Assembly (NCBI RefSeq): GCF_013314895.1 | Contig: NZ_JABTYE010000013.1 | Span: 89,877 to 153,876, forward strand | DNA: 64,000 nucleotides | Origin: Cupriavidus gilardii | GTDB lineage: Bacteria > Pseudomonadota > Gammaproteobacteria > Burkholderiales > Burkholderiaceae | Reading direction: 5' to 3' | Shown: piece after piece, positions 53,933 through 63,045 of the stretch | Layout: each line of letters starts with the position of its first letter | Numbering within the stretch: position 1 is the stretch's first letter | Notes under the pieces: generated by a model | Told to the model about the DNA's origin: nothing | What the model saw: the letters and a program-made list of their open reading frames with translations, nothing else | The model's database searches: none | Program-made: the position numbers and the translations under genes

Positions 53933-56136
53933 TGCGGTACCTCGACGATGCCGCCCGTGACCTCGATGCGGTCGCCGGCGGCAGGGTTGGCGGCAAAGCC
54001 CGGCACATTGGAAGGCTGAATCGCCGGCGCCGGCGTATTCGGCGCGCCGCCGCGCGGCACCGTGCGCACCACCTGCGACGGCGGCAGCGGCGTGCCGCTG
54101 CGCAGATGGTCATACATCGCGTCGAGCGCGCGGTTCAGGTACAGGTGCAGCGGCACATAGCGATTGCCATAGCCCGGCACCAGCGCATTGAAGGCGTCGA
54201 AGTGCTGGGCGTTGGTCACCTCGATGTACGACAGCCGGCTGGCCGCGCCCTCGCGCTGACGGTTCAGGCCCAGGTACGGGCGCGAGGTATGGTTGACCGG
54301 CAGCAGCGCGTCGTCGCGGCCATGCACGATCAGCGCGGGCTTGCCGCGCAGATTGCCGTTGCGCAAGGTCAGGCGCTCGCCCACCTGCAGCGCAAGGGCC
54401 TGCGGCGAGTTGCCGGTCACCAGGTCGCGCAGGCAGCGGGCGCCCGACGTGTTCGCGTCGTCGACCGGCGAGCCGGGCGAGCGCGACAGCAGATCGCGGC
54501 GCGGACCGCGCGGGTCCAGGTCGTTGATCAGCTGCACGCCGGACGAAGGCGGCACGCCGTTGCCGGTGGCGAACATGTTGGCCATCTGCGCCTGGGTCAC
54601 CGGCGCGGGCTCGAATGCGGCGTTGATGCCGCTGAAGCTGTAGCCGCACAGCCGGTCGGTCACGCTGGCGCGCGACAGCGCATTGGCATAGGTCACCGAC
54701 ACCGCGCTGGCCACCTCGAAGAAGCCCAGCGAGGCGTGCAGCACCGCCGACTCCGGCTCCCAGCCGTAGTCGCGCAGCGTCTGCTGGGCGCTGGCCGCCT
54801 GCTCGGCGAGCGTGGCGCCCCGGATGATGCCGGCGCTGGCCAGCGCGGCGCAACGGTTGGCGGGGATGCTGCCCAGCGTCGCGTAGAAGCCGACCGCCGG
54901 CGCCTGCGCGTTGGCCGGGTCCTGCGCCGCGCACAGCTGCAGCAGGTTGGCCATCGTCGTGTAGTCGTACAGCGTGCGGCCGTTGACGGCCACCGGCGCG
55001 CCGCCGCGCCGCACCGCGATGCCGGCATCGCGCGGCATGTTCAGGTTCGGCTCGCTGACCGCGACGCCGTCGATCAGCCCCTGCAGGTCGGCCTCGGCCG
55101 CGGCCACCGCCGCACCGCCGCCATTGGACAGGCTGGAGGCAATCACCAGCAGCTTGTCCTTGTCGATGGTTCGGCGGCGCTGGCCGTCGCGCATCTCGCC
55201 GTGGCGATCGTTGATGGCCCAGATGCCGAATTCGATTGCCTGCAGCGTGAACAGACCCCAGTCCTTCTCGGGATTGCGCTGCGAGTGCGCATGCTTGAAG
55301 GCCAGCCGATGCGGCGCCGCGGCGTTGAAGGCGGCGCGCGCGTTGTCGTCGATCGGCGCGGCGAAATGCGCGTCGCGGCCGGCCGCTGTGCGGCTGGTGC
55401 GGGTGCCGTCGATCAGGGGGACCGTGTCGTTGCCCAGATCGTGCGGCGCGGCGCCGGTGCCCTTGTCGGTATAGGCGACCGCGCAACCGCGCTTCAGGCC
55501 CCATTCGCCGGTCGAGATGCCGCCATAGACGCCGCGCGAACCCGACGAGGTGGCCGTGATCAGGCACGGCTTGGCCGGATCGAAGCTGGCCGGGATCTGC
55601 ACCATCATCGTGACGTTCTGCCGGCCGCTGCCGTCGTCGGCATAGGCCAGATACTCGACGCCGGGGATCTTGCCCTGCCCGCCGGTGACGTTGCCCTGCG
55701 CATCGACGTTGGGCCCGTACAGCGTGCCGTAGCCGCCGGCCGCGCTGACATCGACCAGCGCCTGGTAGTTGCTCCAGATCGCATAGCGGCGCAGTTCGGT
55801 GCGGGTCGGCGCATTGGGATCGGCCGGCAGCGGCGGCGTGGCGGCGGCCAGCCCGTCCTTGCCCAGGCCGGCGGTCAGCAGATCGTCGGCGCTGCCGTCG
55901 TAGTCGTGCACCGTCAGCGCGCCGATATAGGCCGGCCGCTGGTTGACTGGCGCGCGATGGTCGTCGTCATCATCCGAGCCGCAGGCAACCAGCGCCATGC
56001 AGGCCAGCGGGATCAGCAACATCCGCCTTCCCGACCCTCCCGATCCTCCCCATCCTCCCGCTCCGGCCGTTGCCCGGCCCTTGCCGACGTCGCCGCGCCG
56101 TTGCCCCGCCACCTCGCTTCCGTCTCTGTGCTGCAT
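53929..56136 (-). CDS. 3-hydroxybutyrate-oligomer hydrolase, probable lipoprotein
   Basis: Hydrolyses oligomers of (R)-3-hydroxybutyrate. The 735-residue length and sequences such as NQRPAYIGALTVHDYDGSADDLLTAGLGK and CLITATSSGSRGVYGGISTGEW match the enzyme known from Ralstonia and Cupriavidus. The nucleophile is probably the Ser of VIASSLSNGGGAAVAAAE. The N-terminus has an unusual Gly-rich stretch (AGAGGWGGSGGSGRR), followed by a lipoprotein signal ending LVACGSDDDD (lipobox Cys), which suggests envelope attachment. The start is the ATG at 56134-56136, with AGGAGACC upstream. It overlaps MaoC by four bases. Confidence 0.9.
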   Translation of the reverse strand: MQHRDGSEVAGQRRGDVGKGRATAGAGGWGGSGGSGRRMLLIPLACMALVACGSDDDDDHRAPVNQRPAYIGALTVHDYDGSADDLLTAGLGKDGLAAATPPLPADPNAPTRTELRRYAIWSNYQALVDVSAAGGYGTLYGPNVDAQGNVTGGQGKIPGVEYLAYADDGSGRQNVTMMVQIPASFDPAKPCLITATSSGSRGVYGGISTGEWGLKRGCAVAYTDKGTGAAPHDLGNDTVPLIDGTRTSRTAAGRDAHFAAPIDDNARAAFNAAAPHRLAFKHAHSQRNPEKDWGLFTLQAIEFGIWAINDRHGEMRDGQRRRTIDKDKLLVIASSLSNGGGAAVAAAEADLQGLIDGVAVSEPNLNMPRDAGIAVRRGGAPVAVNGRTLYDYTTMANLLQLCAAQDPANAQAPAVGFYATLGSIPANRCAALASAGIIRGATLAEQAASAQQTLRDYGWEPESAVLHASLGFFEVASAVSVTYANALSRASVTDRLCGYSFSGINAAFEPAPVTQAQMANMFATGNGVPPSSGVQLINDLDPRGPRRDLLSRSPGSPVDDANTSGARCLRDLVTGNSPQALALQVGERLTLRNGNLRGKPALIVHGRDDALLPVNHTSRPYLGLNRQREGAASRLSYIEVTNAQHFDAFNALVPGYGNRYVPLHLYLNRALDAMYDHLRSGTPLPPSQVVRTVPRGGAPNTPAPAIQPSNVPGFAANPAAGDRIEVTGGIVEVPQ
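56027..56062. repeat. 9-bp in-frame tandem array (4 copies)
   Basis: Units such as CCTCCCGAT; on the minus strand they encode the Gly/Ser-rich stretch before the lipoprotein signal of the 3HB-oligomer hydrolase. Confidence 0.82.
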
Positions 56137-56177
56137 CGTGGTCTCCTTGCATGGCAACGCCGCATGCGAGCGCCGCA

Positions 56178-57725
56178 TCATTGCTGCCCGTATTGCATGC
56201 GCAGCTTGTGTTTTTCGATCTTGCCCGACGGCGTGCGCGGCAACGCATCGACCACGCGCACATGGCGCGGCACCTTGTAGCCCGCCAGCCGTTGCCGGCA
56301 GTGCGCGATCGCGTCGTCCGCGGTCAGCTGCGCGCCGGGCTTGAGCACCAGCAGCGCCATGCCGACCTCGCCCCAGCGCGCGTCGGCCACGCCGATCACC
56401 GCGGCCTCGGCGACCTCCGGCAACGCGAACAGCGCCTGCTCGACCTCGGCCGGATAGACGTTCTCGCCGCCGGAAATGAACATGTCCTTGGCCCGATCGA
56501 CGATGTAGTAGTCGCCGTCGGCGTCGACATAGGCGATATCTCCCGAATGCAGCCAGCCGTCGCGCAGCGCGGCCGCGGTCGCCTCGGGCAGGTTCCAGTA
56601 GCCCGGTGTCACGCCCGGCCCCTTGATCAGCAGCTCGCCGCGCTCACCCGGGGGAACGTCGTTGCCGAGCGGATCGACCACGCGCGTCAGCATCGAGCCC
56701 ACCGGCTTGCCGATCGTGCCCGGCTTGCGTCGCGCGGTGTCCTCGTCGGCGACGAACACGGTCGGGCCAGTCTCGGTCATGCCGAAGCCGAAGCAGATCG
56801 TCACGCCCTTGGCCTGCCAGGCCTGCAGCAGCGGCAGCGGCACCGGCGAGCCGCCGGCCGCGCAGCTGCGCAGCCGCGACAGGTCGGTGCGTTCGAACTC
56901 CGGATGCTGGCTCATGAACTGGTAGATCGACGGCACCGCAAAAAACATCGTGATGCCCGCGCCCGAGCGTGCATCGAGCCGCGCCAGCGTGGCACCAGCA
57001 TCGAACTGGCGCGCGATATGCACGGTGCCGCCGGCATGCAGCACCGGATTGGCGTACAGATTGAGGCCGCCGGTATGGAAGAACGGCAGCACCGCGAGCA
57101 TCACGTCGTCGCGCGTGATGCGGTTCGCGATGGTTGCGTTCACGGCGTTGAAGAACACCATGCCGTAGGTCTGGATCACGCCCTTCGGGCGCCCGGTGGT
57201 GCCGGAGGTGTAAAGCAGATGCCAGACCTCGTGCTCGTCGCGGCAAGGCATCTCGATCAGGCTCCCCGACGCCGCGGCCAGCACCGCCTCGTATTCGGTC
57301 CAGCCGGCCGGTACGTCGGCGGCTTCGTCATCGGCCAGATGCAGCACCGCACGCAGCGCGCGTCCGCGTGCCAGTTCGGCGACGATGTGAAGAAAGCCGT
57401 CGCCGGCGACCAGCACCTCGGGCGTGCAATCGTCGAGTATCGGCTTCAACTCGGCCGGCGCCAGCCGCCAGTTCAGGCAGACCATCACCATGCCGGCCTT
57501 GGCGCAGCCGTACAGCATTTCGAGATAGTCGGAACTGTTGTGCGCGAGCACGGCGACGCGGCTGCCCGGGGCGAGCGTCAGCGTGTTGGTCAGGTATTCG
57601 GCGAAGCGGCTGGCGCGTTCGTCGAACTGCCGATAGCTGATCTGCCGGCCGCTGTCGACGTCGACCAGTGCGATCTTGTCGGGGCGATGCTGTGCGTGCT
57701 TGTGCAGCCAGTCGACTACGTACAT
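56178..57725 (-). CDS. acyl-CoA synthetase (AMP-binding family)
   Basis: Activates a carboxylic acid to its CoA thioester via an acyl-adenylate. The P-loop motif LLYTSGTTGRPKGVIQTY, the second motif FGFGMTETGP, the DGWLHSGDIAYVDADGDYYIVDR region, and the C-terminal TPSGKIEKHKL lysine are all present. Length 515 aa, typical of short- and medium-chain or aromatic acid ligases. The substrate cannot be fixed by eye. It lies 49 bases after livM and 41 before the oligomer hydrolase gene, in a run that also includes a MaoC hydratase, so a role in 3-hydroxyacid or related acid use fits the context. Confidence 0.92.
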   Translation of the reverse strand: MYVVDWLHKHAQHRPDKIALVDVDSGRQISYRQFDERASRFAEYLTNTLTLAPGSRVAVLAHNSSDYLEMLYGCAKAGMVMVCLNWRLAPAELKPILDDCTPEVLVAGDGFLHIVAELARGRALRAVLHLADDEAADVPAGWTEYEAVLAAASGSLIEMPCRDEHEVWHLLYTSGTTGRPKGVIQTYGMVFFNAVNATIANRITRDDVMLAVLPFFHTGGLNLYANPVLHAGGTVHIARQFDAGATLARLDARSGAGITMFFAVPSIYQFMSQHPEFERTDLSRLRSCAAGGSPVPLPLLQAWQAKGVTICFGFGMTETGPTVFVADEDTARRKPGTIGKPVGSMLTRVVDPLGNDVPPGERGELLIKGPGVTPGYWNLPEATAAALRDGWLHSGDIAYVDADGDYYIVDRAKDMFISGGENVYPAEVEQALFALPEVAEAAVIGVADARWGEVGMALLVLKPGAQLTADDAIAHCRQRLAGYKVPRHVRVVDALPRTPSGKIEKHKLRMQYGQQ

Positions 57726-57774
57726 GAGCGTCCCGCCTTGCAGTGAACCGCGATGATCAGTCCGGCCATCGTCG

Positions 57775-58845
57775 TCATCGCGCGGCGCGCAGACGTCCCA
57801 CGATGCCCTGCGGGAAATAATAGACGCTGAGCACGAACAGCAAACCCAGCCACAACAGCCAGCGGTCCGGATGCAGCAGCGACGACAGCAGCGGCAGCGC
57901 CGCGGTGGCCTCGCTGGCCAGCTTCATCACGTCCTGCAGGTAGGTCTGGGCCAGCAGGAACAGCACGGTGCCGATCACCGCGCCATACATCGTGCCCATG
58001 CCGCCAATTACCACGATCAGCAGGATGTCGACCATGATCTCGAACGACAGCGAGGTATCCGGGCCGTTGTAGCGCAGCCAGATCGCCATCAGCACGCCGG
58101 CCAGCGTCGCGAACGCCGCCGACAGCACGGTCGACACGGTCCGATAGACCACAGTGCGATAGCCGATCGCCTCGGCACGGAAGTCGTTTTCGCGGATGGC
58201 CTGCAGCACGCGGCCGAACGGCGAGTTGACCACGCGCAGCAGCAACAGGAACAGCACTGCCGCGCCGGCCAGCACCAGGTAGTACGAAACCAGCTTGCCG
58301 TTGAGCGCCACGCCGAGCCATTCGAGCGCCTCGCCGTCGGCGTCCTCCAGCGCGAAGCCCGGCGTCAGCAGCGCCGGCACCTTGAACGACAGGCCGTCCT
58401 CGCCGCCGGTCCAGGCCGACAGTTGCGACACCAGCGTGGCGAACGCGGTAGCCACCGCCAGCGTGATCATCGCGAAGAAGATCGCGCGCACGCGCAGCGA
58501 GAACAGGCCGATCACCAGCGCCAGCAGCATCGACACGATCAGCGCGCCGGCGACGCCGGCCAGCAGCGCGCCCCAGCCCGGCTCGAAGCGCGTCATCGCG
58601 ATCGCCACGCCATAGCCGCCGATGCCGAAGAACATCGTATGCGCGAACGACACGATGCCGGTGTAGCCGAGCAGCAGGTCGTAGCTCGCCACCAGCACCA
58701 CGAAGATGCAGATCTTGGCGGCCATGTTGAGCGCCCGCGCGCCGGGGATCAGGAACGGCGTGGCGACCAGCGCCAGCAGCAGAAGCACCAGCAGCGCCGT
58801 CAGCACGCGGCTGCGCGGGGTATCGCCGGAGAGCAGTCGGATCAT
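57775..58845 (-). CDS. livM: branched-chain-type ABC permease LivM
   Basis: One permease of a HAAT-family ABC importer. About nine hydrophobic segments; family stretches are LLGYTGIVSFAHTMFFGIGGYGVAIA, NSPFGRVLQAIRENDFRAEAIGY and MVDILLIVVIGGMGTMYGAVIGT. Length 356 aa. It lies 46 bases after livH and 49 before the acyl-CoA synthetase. Substrates of this transporter class include branched amino acids, but also urea, amides and aromatic or aliphatic acids. The catabolic neighbours argue for an acid rather than an amino acid (inference). Confidence 0.9.
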   Translation of the reverse strand: MIRLLSGDTPRSRVLTALLVLLLLALVATPFLIPGARALNMAAKICIFVVLVASYDLLLGYTGIVSFAHTMFFGIGGYGVAIAMTRFEPGWGALLAGVAGALIVSMLLALVIGLFSLRVRAIFFAMITLAVATAFATLVSQLSAWTGGEDGLSFKVPALLTPGFALEDADGEALEWLGVALNGKLVSYYLVLAGAAVLFLLLLRVVNSPFGRVLQAIRENDFRAEAIGYRTVVYRTVSTVLSAAFATLAGVLMAIWLRYNGPDTSLSFEIMVDILLIVVIGGMGTMYGAVIGTVLFLLAQTYLQDVMKLASEATAALPLLSSLLHPDRWLLWLGLLFVLSVYYFPQGIVGRLRAAR

Positions 58846-58891
58846 GATGCGGTCGGTTCCTTTGTCATGCGATATGACGCGTCGACAAGCC

Positions 58892-59971
58892 TCAGCGCCG
58901 CGCCACCGGATACAGCCCTTGCGGGCGCCACAGCAGGATCAGCACCATCAGCAGGATGTTGGAGAACAGCGCGACCTTGGGGAACAGGAAGCCGGTGTAG
59001 TTGGCCATCAGCCCGACCAGCAGCGCGCCGACGAAGCAGCCGGCGGTAGAACCGAGTCCGCCGATGATGATCACGATGAAGATCAGCACATTGACCTGCG
59101 CGCCGATCGCCGCGGTGATGTTCTGCTGATAGAGGCCCCACAGCACCCCGCCCATGCCGGCCAGCCCCGCGCCGACCGCGAACACGCCGACGAACAGCCG
59201 GCGCACGCGGTAGCCGAGCGCCTCGACCATCTCGCGGTTCTCGACGCCGGCGCGGATCAGCAGGCCGATGCGGGTGCGGTTCAGCACCAGCAGCATCGCG
59301 ATGAAGACCGCCAACCCGAGCACCACCGCGATCAGCCGGTATTTCTCGATCGCGGCATCGCCGAGCAGCACCGCCCCGCGAAAACTCGCCGGCAGCGTCA
59401 GCGCGATGGTCTCGGGGCCCCAGATCGCCTTGATCAACTGTTCGGCGACGATCATGCCGCCCATCGTGATCAGGATCTGCTTCAGATGCTGGCCATAGAC
59501 CGGACGTACCACCACGCGCTCGAAGGCCAGGCCCAAGGCGCCGGCCACGACCATCGCGGCAATGATTGCCAGCGCGAACACCGCGAGGTTCAGCGCCAGG
59601 CTGTCGGCCTCGACCCAGGGTGCCAGCGGCAGCAGTACCGAGGCCGCGATATAGGCGCCCAGCGCGATAAAGGCGCCATGGCCGAAATTGAGCACGTCCA
59701 TCAGGCCGAACACCAGCGTCAGGCCCGACGACACCACGAAGACGATCATGCCCATCGCCAGGCCGGCGATCGTCAGCGTCAGCCAGGTCGAACCGCTGCC
59801 GATCAGCGGGTATGCCAGCAGCATCAGCAGCGGCGCGAGCGCCAGCGGCAGCCAGTCGAGCCGTGCGGCCGGCAGATGCGCGGCATTCGCCGGCGGCATG
59901 GCATCGGGCGTGACCGGCGTGACGGGGGTCACGGGAGTGGCGGGGTCGGACGCGGTGCTGCCAGCGGTCAT
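58892..59971 (-). CDS. livH: branched-chain-type ABC permease LivH
   Basis: The partner permease of LivM. Sequence VFVVSSGLTLVFGLMDVLNFGHGAFIALGAYIA and IIGGLGSTAGCFVGALLVGLMAN are typical of LivH. The N-terminus is extended by about 45 residues including TPVTPVTPVTPDA, encoded by a 9-bp tandem array. I chose the ATG at 59969-59971 because GAGGA lies upstream; a GTG six codons earlier also exists. Length 359 aa, against about 300 usual. It follows livF by 73 bases. Confidence 0.9.
   Translation of the reverse strand: MTAGSTASDPATPVTPVTPVTPDAMPPANAAHLPAARLDWLPLALAPLLMLLAYPLIGSGSTWLTLTIAGLAMGMIVFVVSSGLTLVFGLMDVLNFGHGAFIALGAYIAASVLLPLAPWVEADSLALNLAVFALAIIAAMVVAGALGLAFERVVVRPVYGQHLKQILITMGGMIVAEQLIKAIWGPETIALTLPASFRGAVLLGDAAIEKYRLIAVVLGLAVFIAMLLVLNRTRIGLLIRAGVENREMVEALGYRVRRLFVGVFAVGAGLAGMGGVLWGLYQQNITAAIGAQVNVLIFIVIIIGGLGSTAGCFVGALLVGLMANYTGFLFPKVALFSNILLMVLILLWRPQGLYPVARR
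59907..59942. repeat. 9-bp in-frame tandem array (4 copies) in livH
   Basis: Units GGCGTGACC, GGCGTGACG, GGGGTCACG and GGAGTGGCG, encoding the VTP repeats of the LivH N-terminus on the minus strand. Confidence 0.85.
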
Positions 59972-59990
59972 GGTTCGGTTTCCTCGCACA

Positions 59991-60050
59991 GGGCCGACAT
60001 CATCAGGCCCGATATCTTCAGGTCCGACATCATCCGGGCCGACGTCATTG
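59991..60050. repeat. 15-bp tandem array (4 copies) crossing the livF stop
   Basis: Four copies of a GGGCCGACATCATCA-type unit. The last copy covers the livF stop codon (60045-60047), and the rest lie in the 73-base gap before livH. Confidence 0.9.
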
Positions 60051-60818
60051 ATGCGCGGCCAGCGACAGCCCCAGCAGGCGCTGCTGCAGCGCCTCGTCGG
60101 CCGCGAGCTGGGCCATCGTGCCCGCGTGCACGACGCGGCCGTCGTCCATCACGGCCACCGTGTCGCCCACCGCGCGCGCCATCTGGAAGTTCTGCTCGAC
60201 CAGCAGCATCGATACGTCGGTCTGCTTCAGCTCGCGAAATACCGCGATCATGTTCTGGATGATGGCCGGGGCCAGCCCCTTGGTCGGTTCGTCGACGATC
60301 AGCAGCCGGCGCGGCTCGACGATCGCGCGTGCCACCGACAGCATCTGCTTCTGGCCGCCGGACAGCACACCGGCGCGCTGATGCCAGAACACCTTCAGCG
60401 CCGGAAACATGCGCAGCACCCAGTCGAGCCGCTGCGGATCGGCCGGGCCCTGGCGCGCGGCGAGCCGCAGGTTCTCGGCCACGGTCAGGTCGGAGAACAC
60501 GCCCATGTTCTCCGGCACGTAGCCGATGCCGGCCTGCGCGATCGCGGGCGTATCGCGCGCGGCGATGTCCTTGCCGTCGAATTCGATGCGCCCTGCACTG
60601 GCGCGCCACAGGCCCATCACGGTGCGCAGCGTGGTGGTCTTGCCCGCGCCGTTGCGTCCGAGCAGCATCGTGACGCCGCCGCGCGGCACGTCGAGCGTGA
60701 CGCCGTGCAGGATGTGATACGGGCCGATATGGGTCTGCACGTCGCGCAGGCGCAGGATCGGCGGCTCGGCGTTTTCGCTCGATGTTTCGCTGGATGGCTG
60801 GCTCATGGTTTCACGCAT
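60045..60818 (-). CDS. livF: branched-chain-type ABC ATPase LivF
   Basis: ATPase subunit of the importer. Walker A GRNGAGKTT, signature VLSGGQKQMLSVARAIVEP, Walker B LLIVDEPTKGLAP. The C-terminal VMDDGRVVHAGT matches LivF. Length 257 aa. The ATG at 60816-60818 has GAGGG six bases upstream and overlaps the livG stop by eight bases; an ATG four codons later is the alternative. It has no N-terminal extension, unlike LivG and LivH in the same run. Confidence 0.93.
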   Translation of the reverse strand: MRETMSQPSSETSSENAEPPILRLRDVQTHIGPYHILHGVTLDVPRGGVTMLLGRNGAGKTTTLRTVMGLWRASAGRIEFDGKDIAARDTPAIAQAGIGYVPENMGVFSDLTVAENLRLAARQGPADPQRLDWVLRMFPALKVFWHQRAGVLSGGQKQMLSVARAIVEPRRLLIVDEPTKGLAPAIIQNMIAVFRELKQTDVSMLLVEQNFQMARAVGDTVAVMDDGRVVHAGTMAQLAADEALQQRLLGLSLAAHQ

Positions 60819-61746
60819 TCGCGCCCTCCCCGTCGGCCGGCAGCCCCAGATAGGCCTGCTGCACGATCGGCGACGCGATCACCTCGGCCGGATCGCCATC
60901 GGCCATCAGGCTGCCGTTATGCAGCACGACGATGCGGTCGGCCAGCGAGCGCACCACGTCCATCTTGTGTTCGACCAGCAGCACGGTATGCGAGCGGTCC
61001 TGCTTGATCTCGCGGATCAGGTCGAGGATCACCGGCACCTCGTCGACGCTCATGCCGGCGGTCGGCTCGTCGAACATGAACACGCGCGGGCGCAGCGCCA
61101 GCAGGATCGCGACCTCGAGCTTGCGCTGGTCGCCATGCGGCAGCGCGGCCACGGTCAGATCGCGCTTGGCCGCCAGCGCCACGCGTTCCAGGCAGCGCTC
61201 GGCCTCGGCATTGACGCCGCGATGGCTGCTCCAGACGGTCAGCAGATCGAGCCCGATGCGGGCCCGGGCCTGCACCGCCAGCCGCACGTTCTCCAGCACC
61301 GACAGATTGGGAAACAGGCTGGTCAGCTGGAAGGCCCGGCCGATGCCGCGGCGCGCCTTGCCCGACGCGCTCAGGCCGGTGATATCGCGGCCGTACAGCG
61401 CGATGCGGCCGCCGGTCGGCGCGAGTTGCCCGGAGATCAGGTTGAAGTACGTCGTCTTGCCCGCGCCGTTCGGGCCGACGATGCAGGTCAGCTCGCCGGC
61501 GCGAAACGCGCACGACACCGCGTTGACGGCCACGTGGCCGCCGAAGCGGATCGTCAGGTCGCGGGTCTCCAGCGCCGGCTGTCCGGCCGACGCCGCCGCG
61601 TCGGCGGGTCCGCGCCGCGCATCGCCGCCTGGCAACGGCGCCGCGCCATCGGCGGCCGTGGCCCGCGCGGCGGCGTGCCTGGCGGCGTGCTCGGCGGCGT
61701 GCTTGGCGGTGTGATCGGCGCCGAAGGTCGCAGGGCTGGCTTGCAC
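60811..61746 (-). CDS. livG: branched-chain-type ABC ATPase LivG with N-terminal extension
   Basis: The second ATPase of the importer. Walker A GPNGAGKTT, signature LPHGDQRKLEVAILLAL, Walker B VFMFDEPTAGMSVDE, then LVEHKMDVVRSLADRI. At 311 aa it is about 55 residues longer than usual. The extra part is the N-terminus, which includes KHAAEHAARHAAARA (encoded by a 12-bp array) and ends before ALETRDLTIRFGGHVA. The GTG start at 61744-61746 has GGGGAG six bases upstream, so the extension is probably translated. It lies 15 bases after the binding-protein gene. Confidence 0.9.
   Translation of the reverse strand: MQASPATFGADHTAKHAAEHAARHAAARATAADGAAPLPGGDARRGPADAAASAGQPALETRDLTIRFGGHVAVNAVSCAFRAGELTCIVGPNGAGKTTYFNLISGQLAPTGGRIALYGRDITGLSASGKARRGIGRAFQLTSLFPNLSVLENVRLAVQARARIGLDLLTVWSSHRGVNAEAERCLERVALAAKRDLTVAALPHGDQRKLEVAILLALRPRVFMFDEPTAGMSVDEVPVILDLIREIKQDRSHTVLLVEHKMDVVRSLADRIVVLHNGSLMADGDPAEVIASPIVQQAYLGLPADGEGANA
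61669..61716. repeat. 12-bp in-frame tandem array (4 copies) in livG
   Basis: Four copies of GGCGGCGTGCYY-type units (the last GGCGGTGTGATC). They encode the HAA repeats of the LivG N-terminal extension on the minus strand. Confidence 0.88.
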
Positions 61747-61761
61747 CGGTCGCTCCCCGGC

Positions 61762-62988
61762 TTATTGCCGCTTGTTGCGGATCGGCACCTGCATCTCCTC
61801 GGGCCTGATCTCGCGGACCAGCTCGGGGACGCCCCAGGCGAACGCCGGGTCGACCTTGATCTTGAAGTGGTACATCGACTGCATCGCCTGATGGTCCTCC
61901 TTGCGGAAGGTCATCCGGCCCTTGGGCGTGTCGAACGACATGCCTTCCATTGCCGCGATCAGCTTCTCGGTGCCGGTGGCGCCGCCGGTCTTCTTCAGCG
62001 CCTCGACCAGCGCGATGCCCGAAGCCATGCCGCCGGCAGTGAAGAAGTCGGGCGGGGTCTTGTACTTGTTGTAGTGGTTCGCGACCAGCCACTGGTTGGC
62101 GGGATTCTTCGGGATGCCGAAGTAGTAGTAGGTCGCGCCTTCCATGCCGGGGAAGTTCTTGTAGCTCGCCATCGCCGGCAGGATGTTGCCGCCGGTGGCG
62201 ATCTCGATGCCGTAGCGCTTCGGATCGAGGTCGGCAATCTTGAACGGATTGCCGGCGCCCGCCCAGATGATGAAGATCACCTTGCGGCCGGTCTTGTCCT
62301 TCAGCGCATCGAACAGCCGCTGCGCGCCCGCCGTGAAATCGGTGGTGTTGGTCGGCAGGTATTCCTCGTGCACGACCCTGGCCTGCTTCAGCGCGTCCTT
62401 GAACGCCTTGACGCCGTCGCGGCCGAACGCGTAGTCCTGCGCCAGCGTGGCGATCTGCACGCCGGGCTTGTCGAGCGCGACCGCATTGGCGATCGCGTCC
62501 TGCGAGGAATTGCGGCCGGTGCGGAAGATGTAGCGGTTCCACTTGTCGCCGGTGATCGAATCGGCCACCGCGGGCTCGACCAGCAGCACCTTGCGATATT
62601 CCTCGGCGACAGGCAGCATCGCCAGCGCGGTGCCCGACGAGGTCGGCCCCACCGCGATATCGGCGCCATCGTCGCTGTAGGCGGCGGCCAGCTGCGCCTT
62701 GGCGACATCGGGCTTGCCCTGCGTGTCCTTCTCGATCACCACCAGCTTGCGGCCATTGACCGTCATGGTGCCGCCGGTCGCGTATTCGAGCCCCATCATC
62801 AGCCCGATCTGGGTCTGCTTGGCATAGGCCTCGAGCGCGCCGGTCTTGTCGTAGACGTGGGCGATGCGGATGTCCTTGGCGGCGGCGGTGCCGGTGGTCA
62901 GCAGCGCGGTGGCCAGCGCGGTAACCAGCGTAGTGGCGAGCGCGGCGGCACGCGCCGCGGTGCGGCGGGCGATGCGGTGGGGTCCCAT
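61762..62988 (-). CDS. branched-chain-type ABC periplasmic binding protein
   Basis: A 408-residue solute-binding protein of the LivK/HAAT class. A Sec signal peptide (RTAARAAALATTLVTALATALLTTGTAAA) is followed by KDIRIAHVYDKTGALEAYAKQTQIGL. The two lobes include DIAVGPTSSGTALAMLP and ATLAQDYAFGRDGVKAFKDALK. The ligand is unknown. AGGAGAC precedes the ATG at 62986-62988. It is the first transport gene after tetR, separated from it by 91 bases that include a 15-bp array; livG follows 15 bases later. Confidence 0.92.
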   Translation of the reverse strand: MGPHRIARRTAARAAALATTLVTALATALLTTGTAAAKDIRIAHVYDKTGALEAYAKQTQIGLMMGLEYATGGTMTVNGRKLVVIEKDTQGKPDVAKAQLAAAYSDDGADIAVGPTSSGTALAMLPVAEEYRKVLLVEPAVADSITGDKWNRYIFRTGRNSSQDAIANAVALDKPGVQIATLAQDYAFGRDGVKAFKDALKQARVVHEEYLPTNTTDFTAGAQRLFDALKDKTGRKVIFIIWAGAGNPFKIADLDPKRYGIEIATGGNILPAMASYKNFPGMEGATYYYFGIPKNPANQWLVANHYNKYKTPPDFFTAGGMASGIALVEALKKTGGATGTEKLIAAMEGMSFDTPKGRMTFRKEDHQAMQSMYHFKIKVDPAFAWGVPELVREIRPEEMQVPIRNKRQ

Positions 62989-63045
62989 TGTTTGTCTCCT
63001 CGGTCCTTTTTGTTTTGTCCTGGCCTGGCTGGTACCGCTTAGGGT

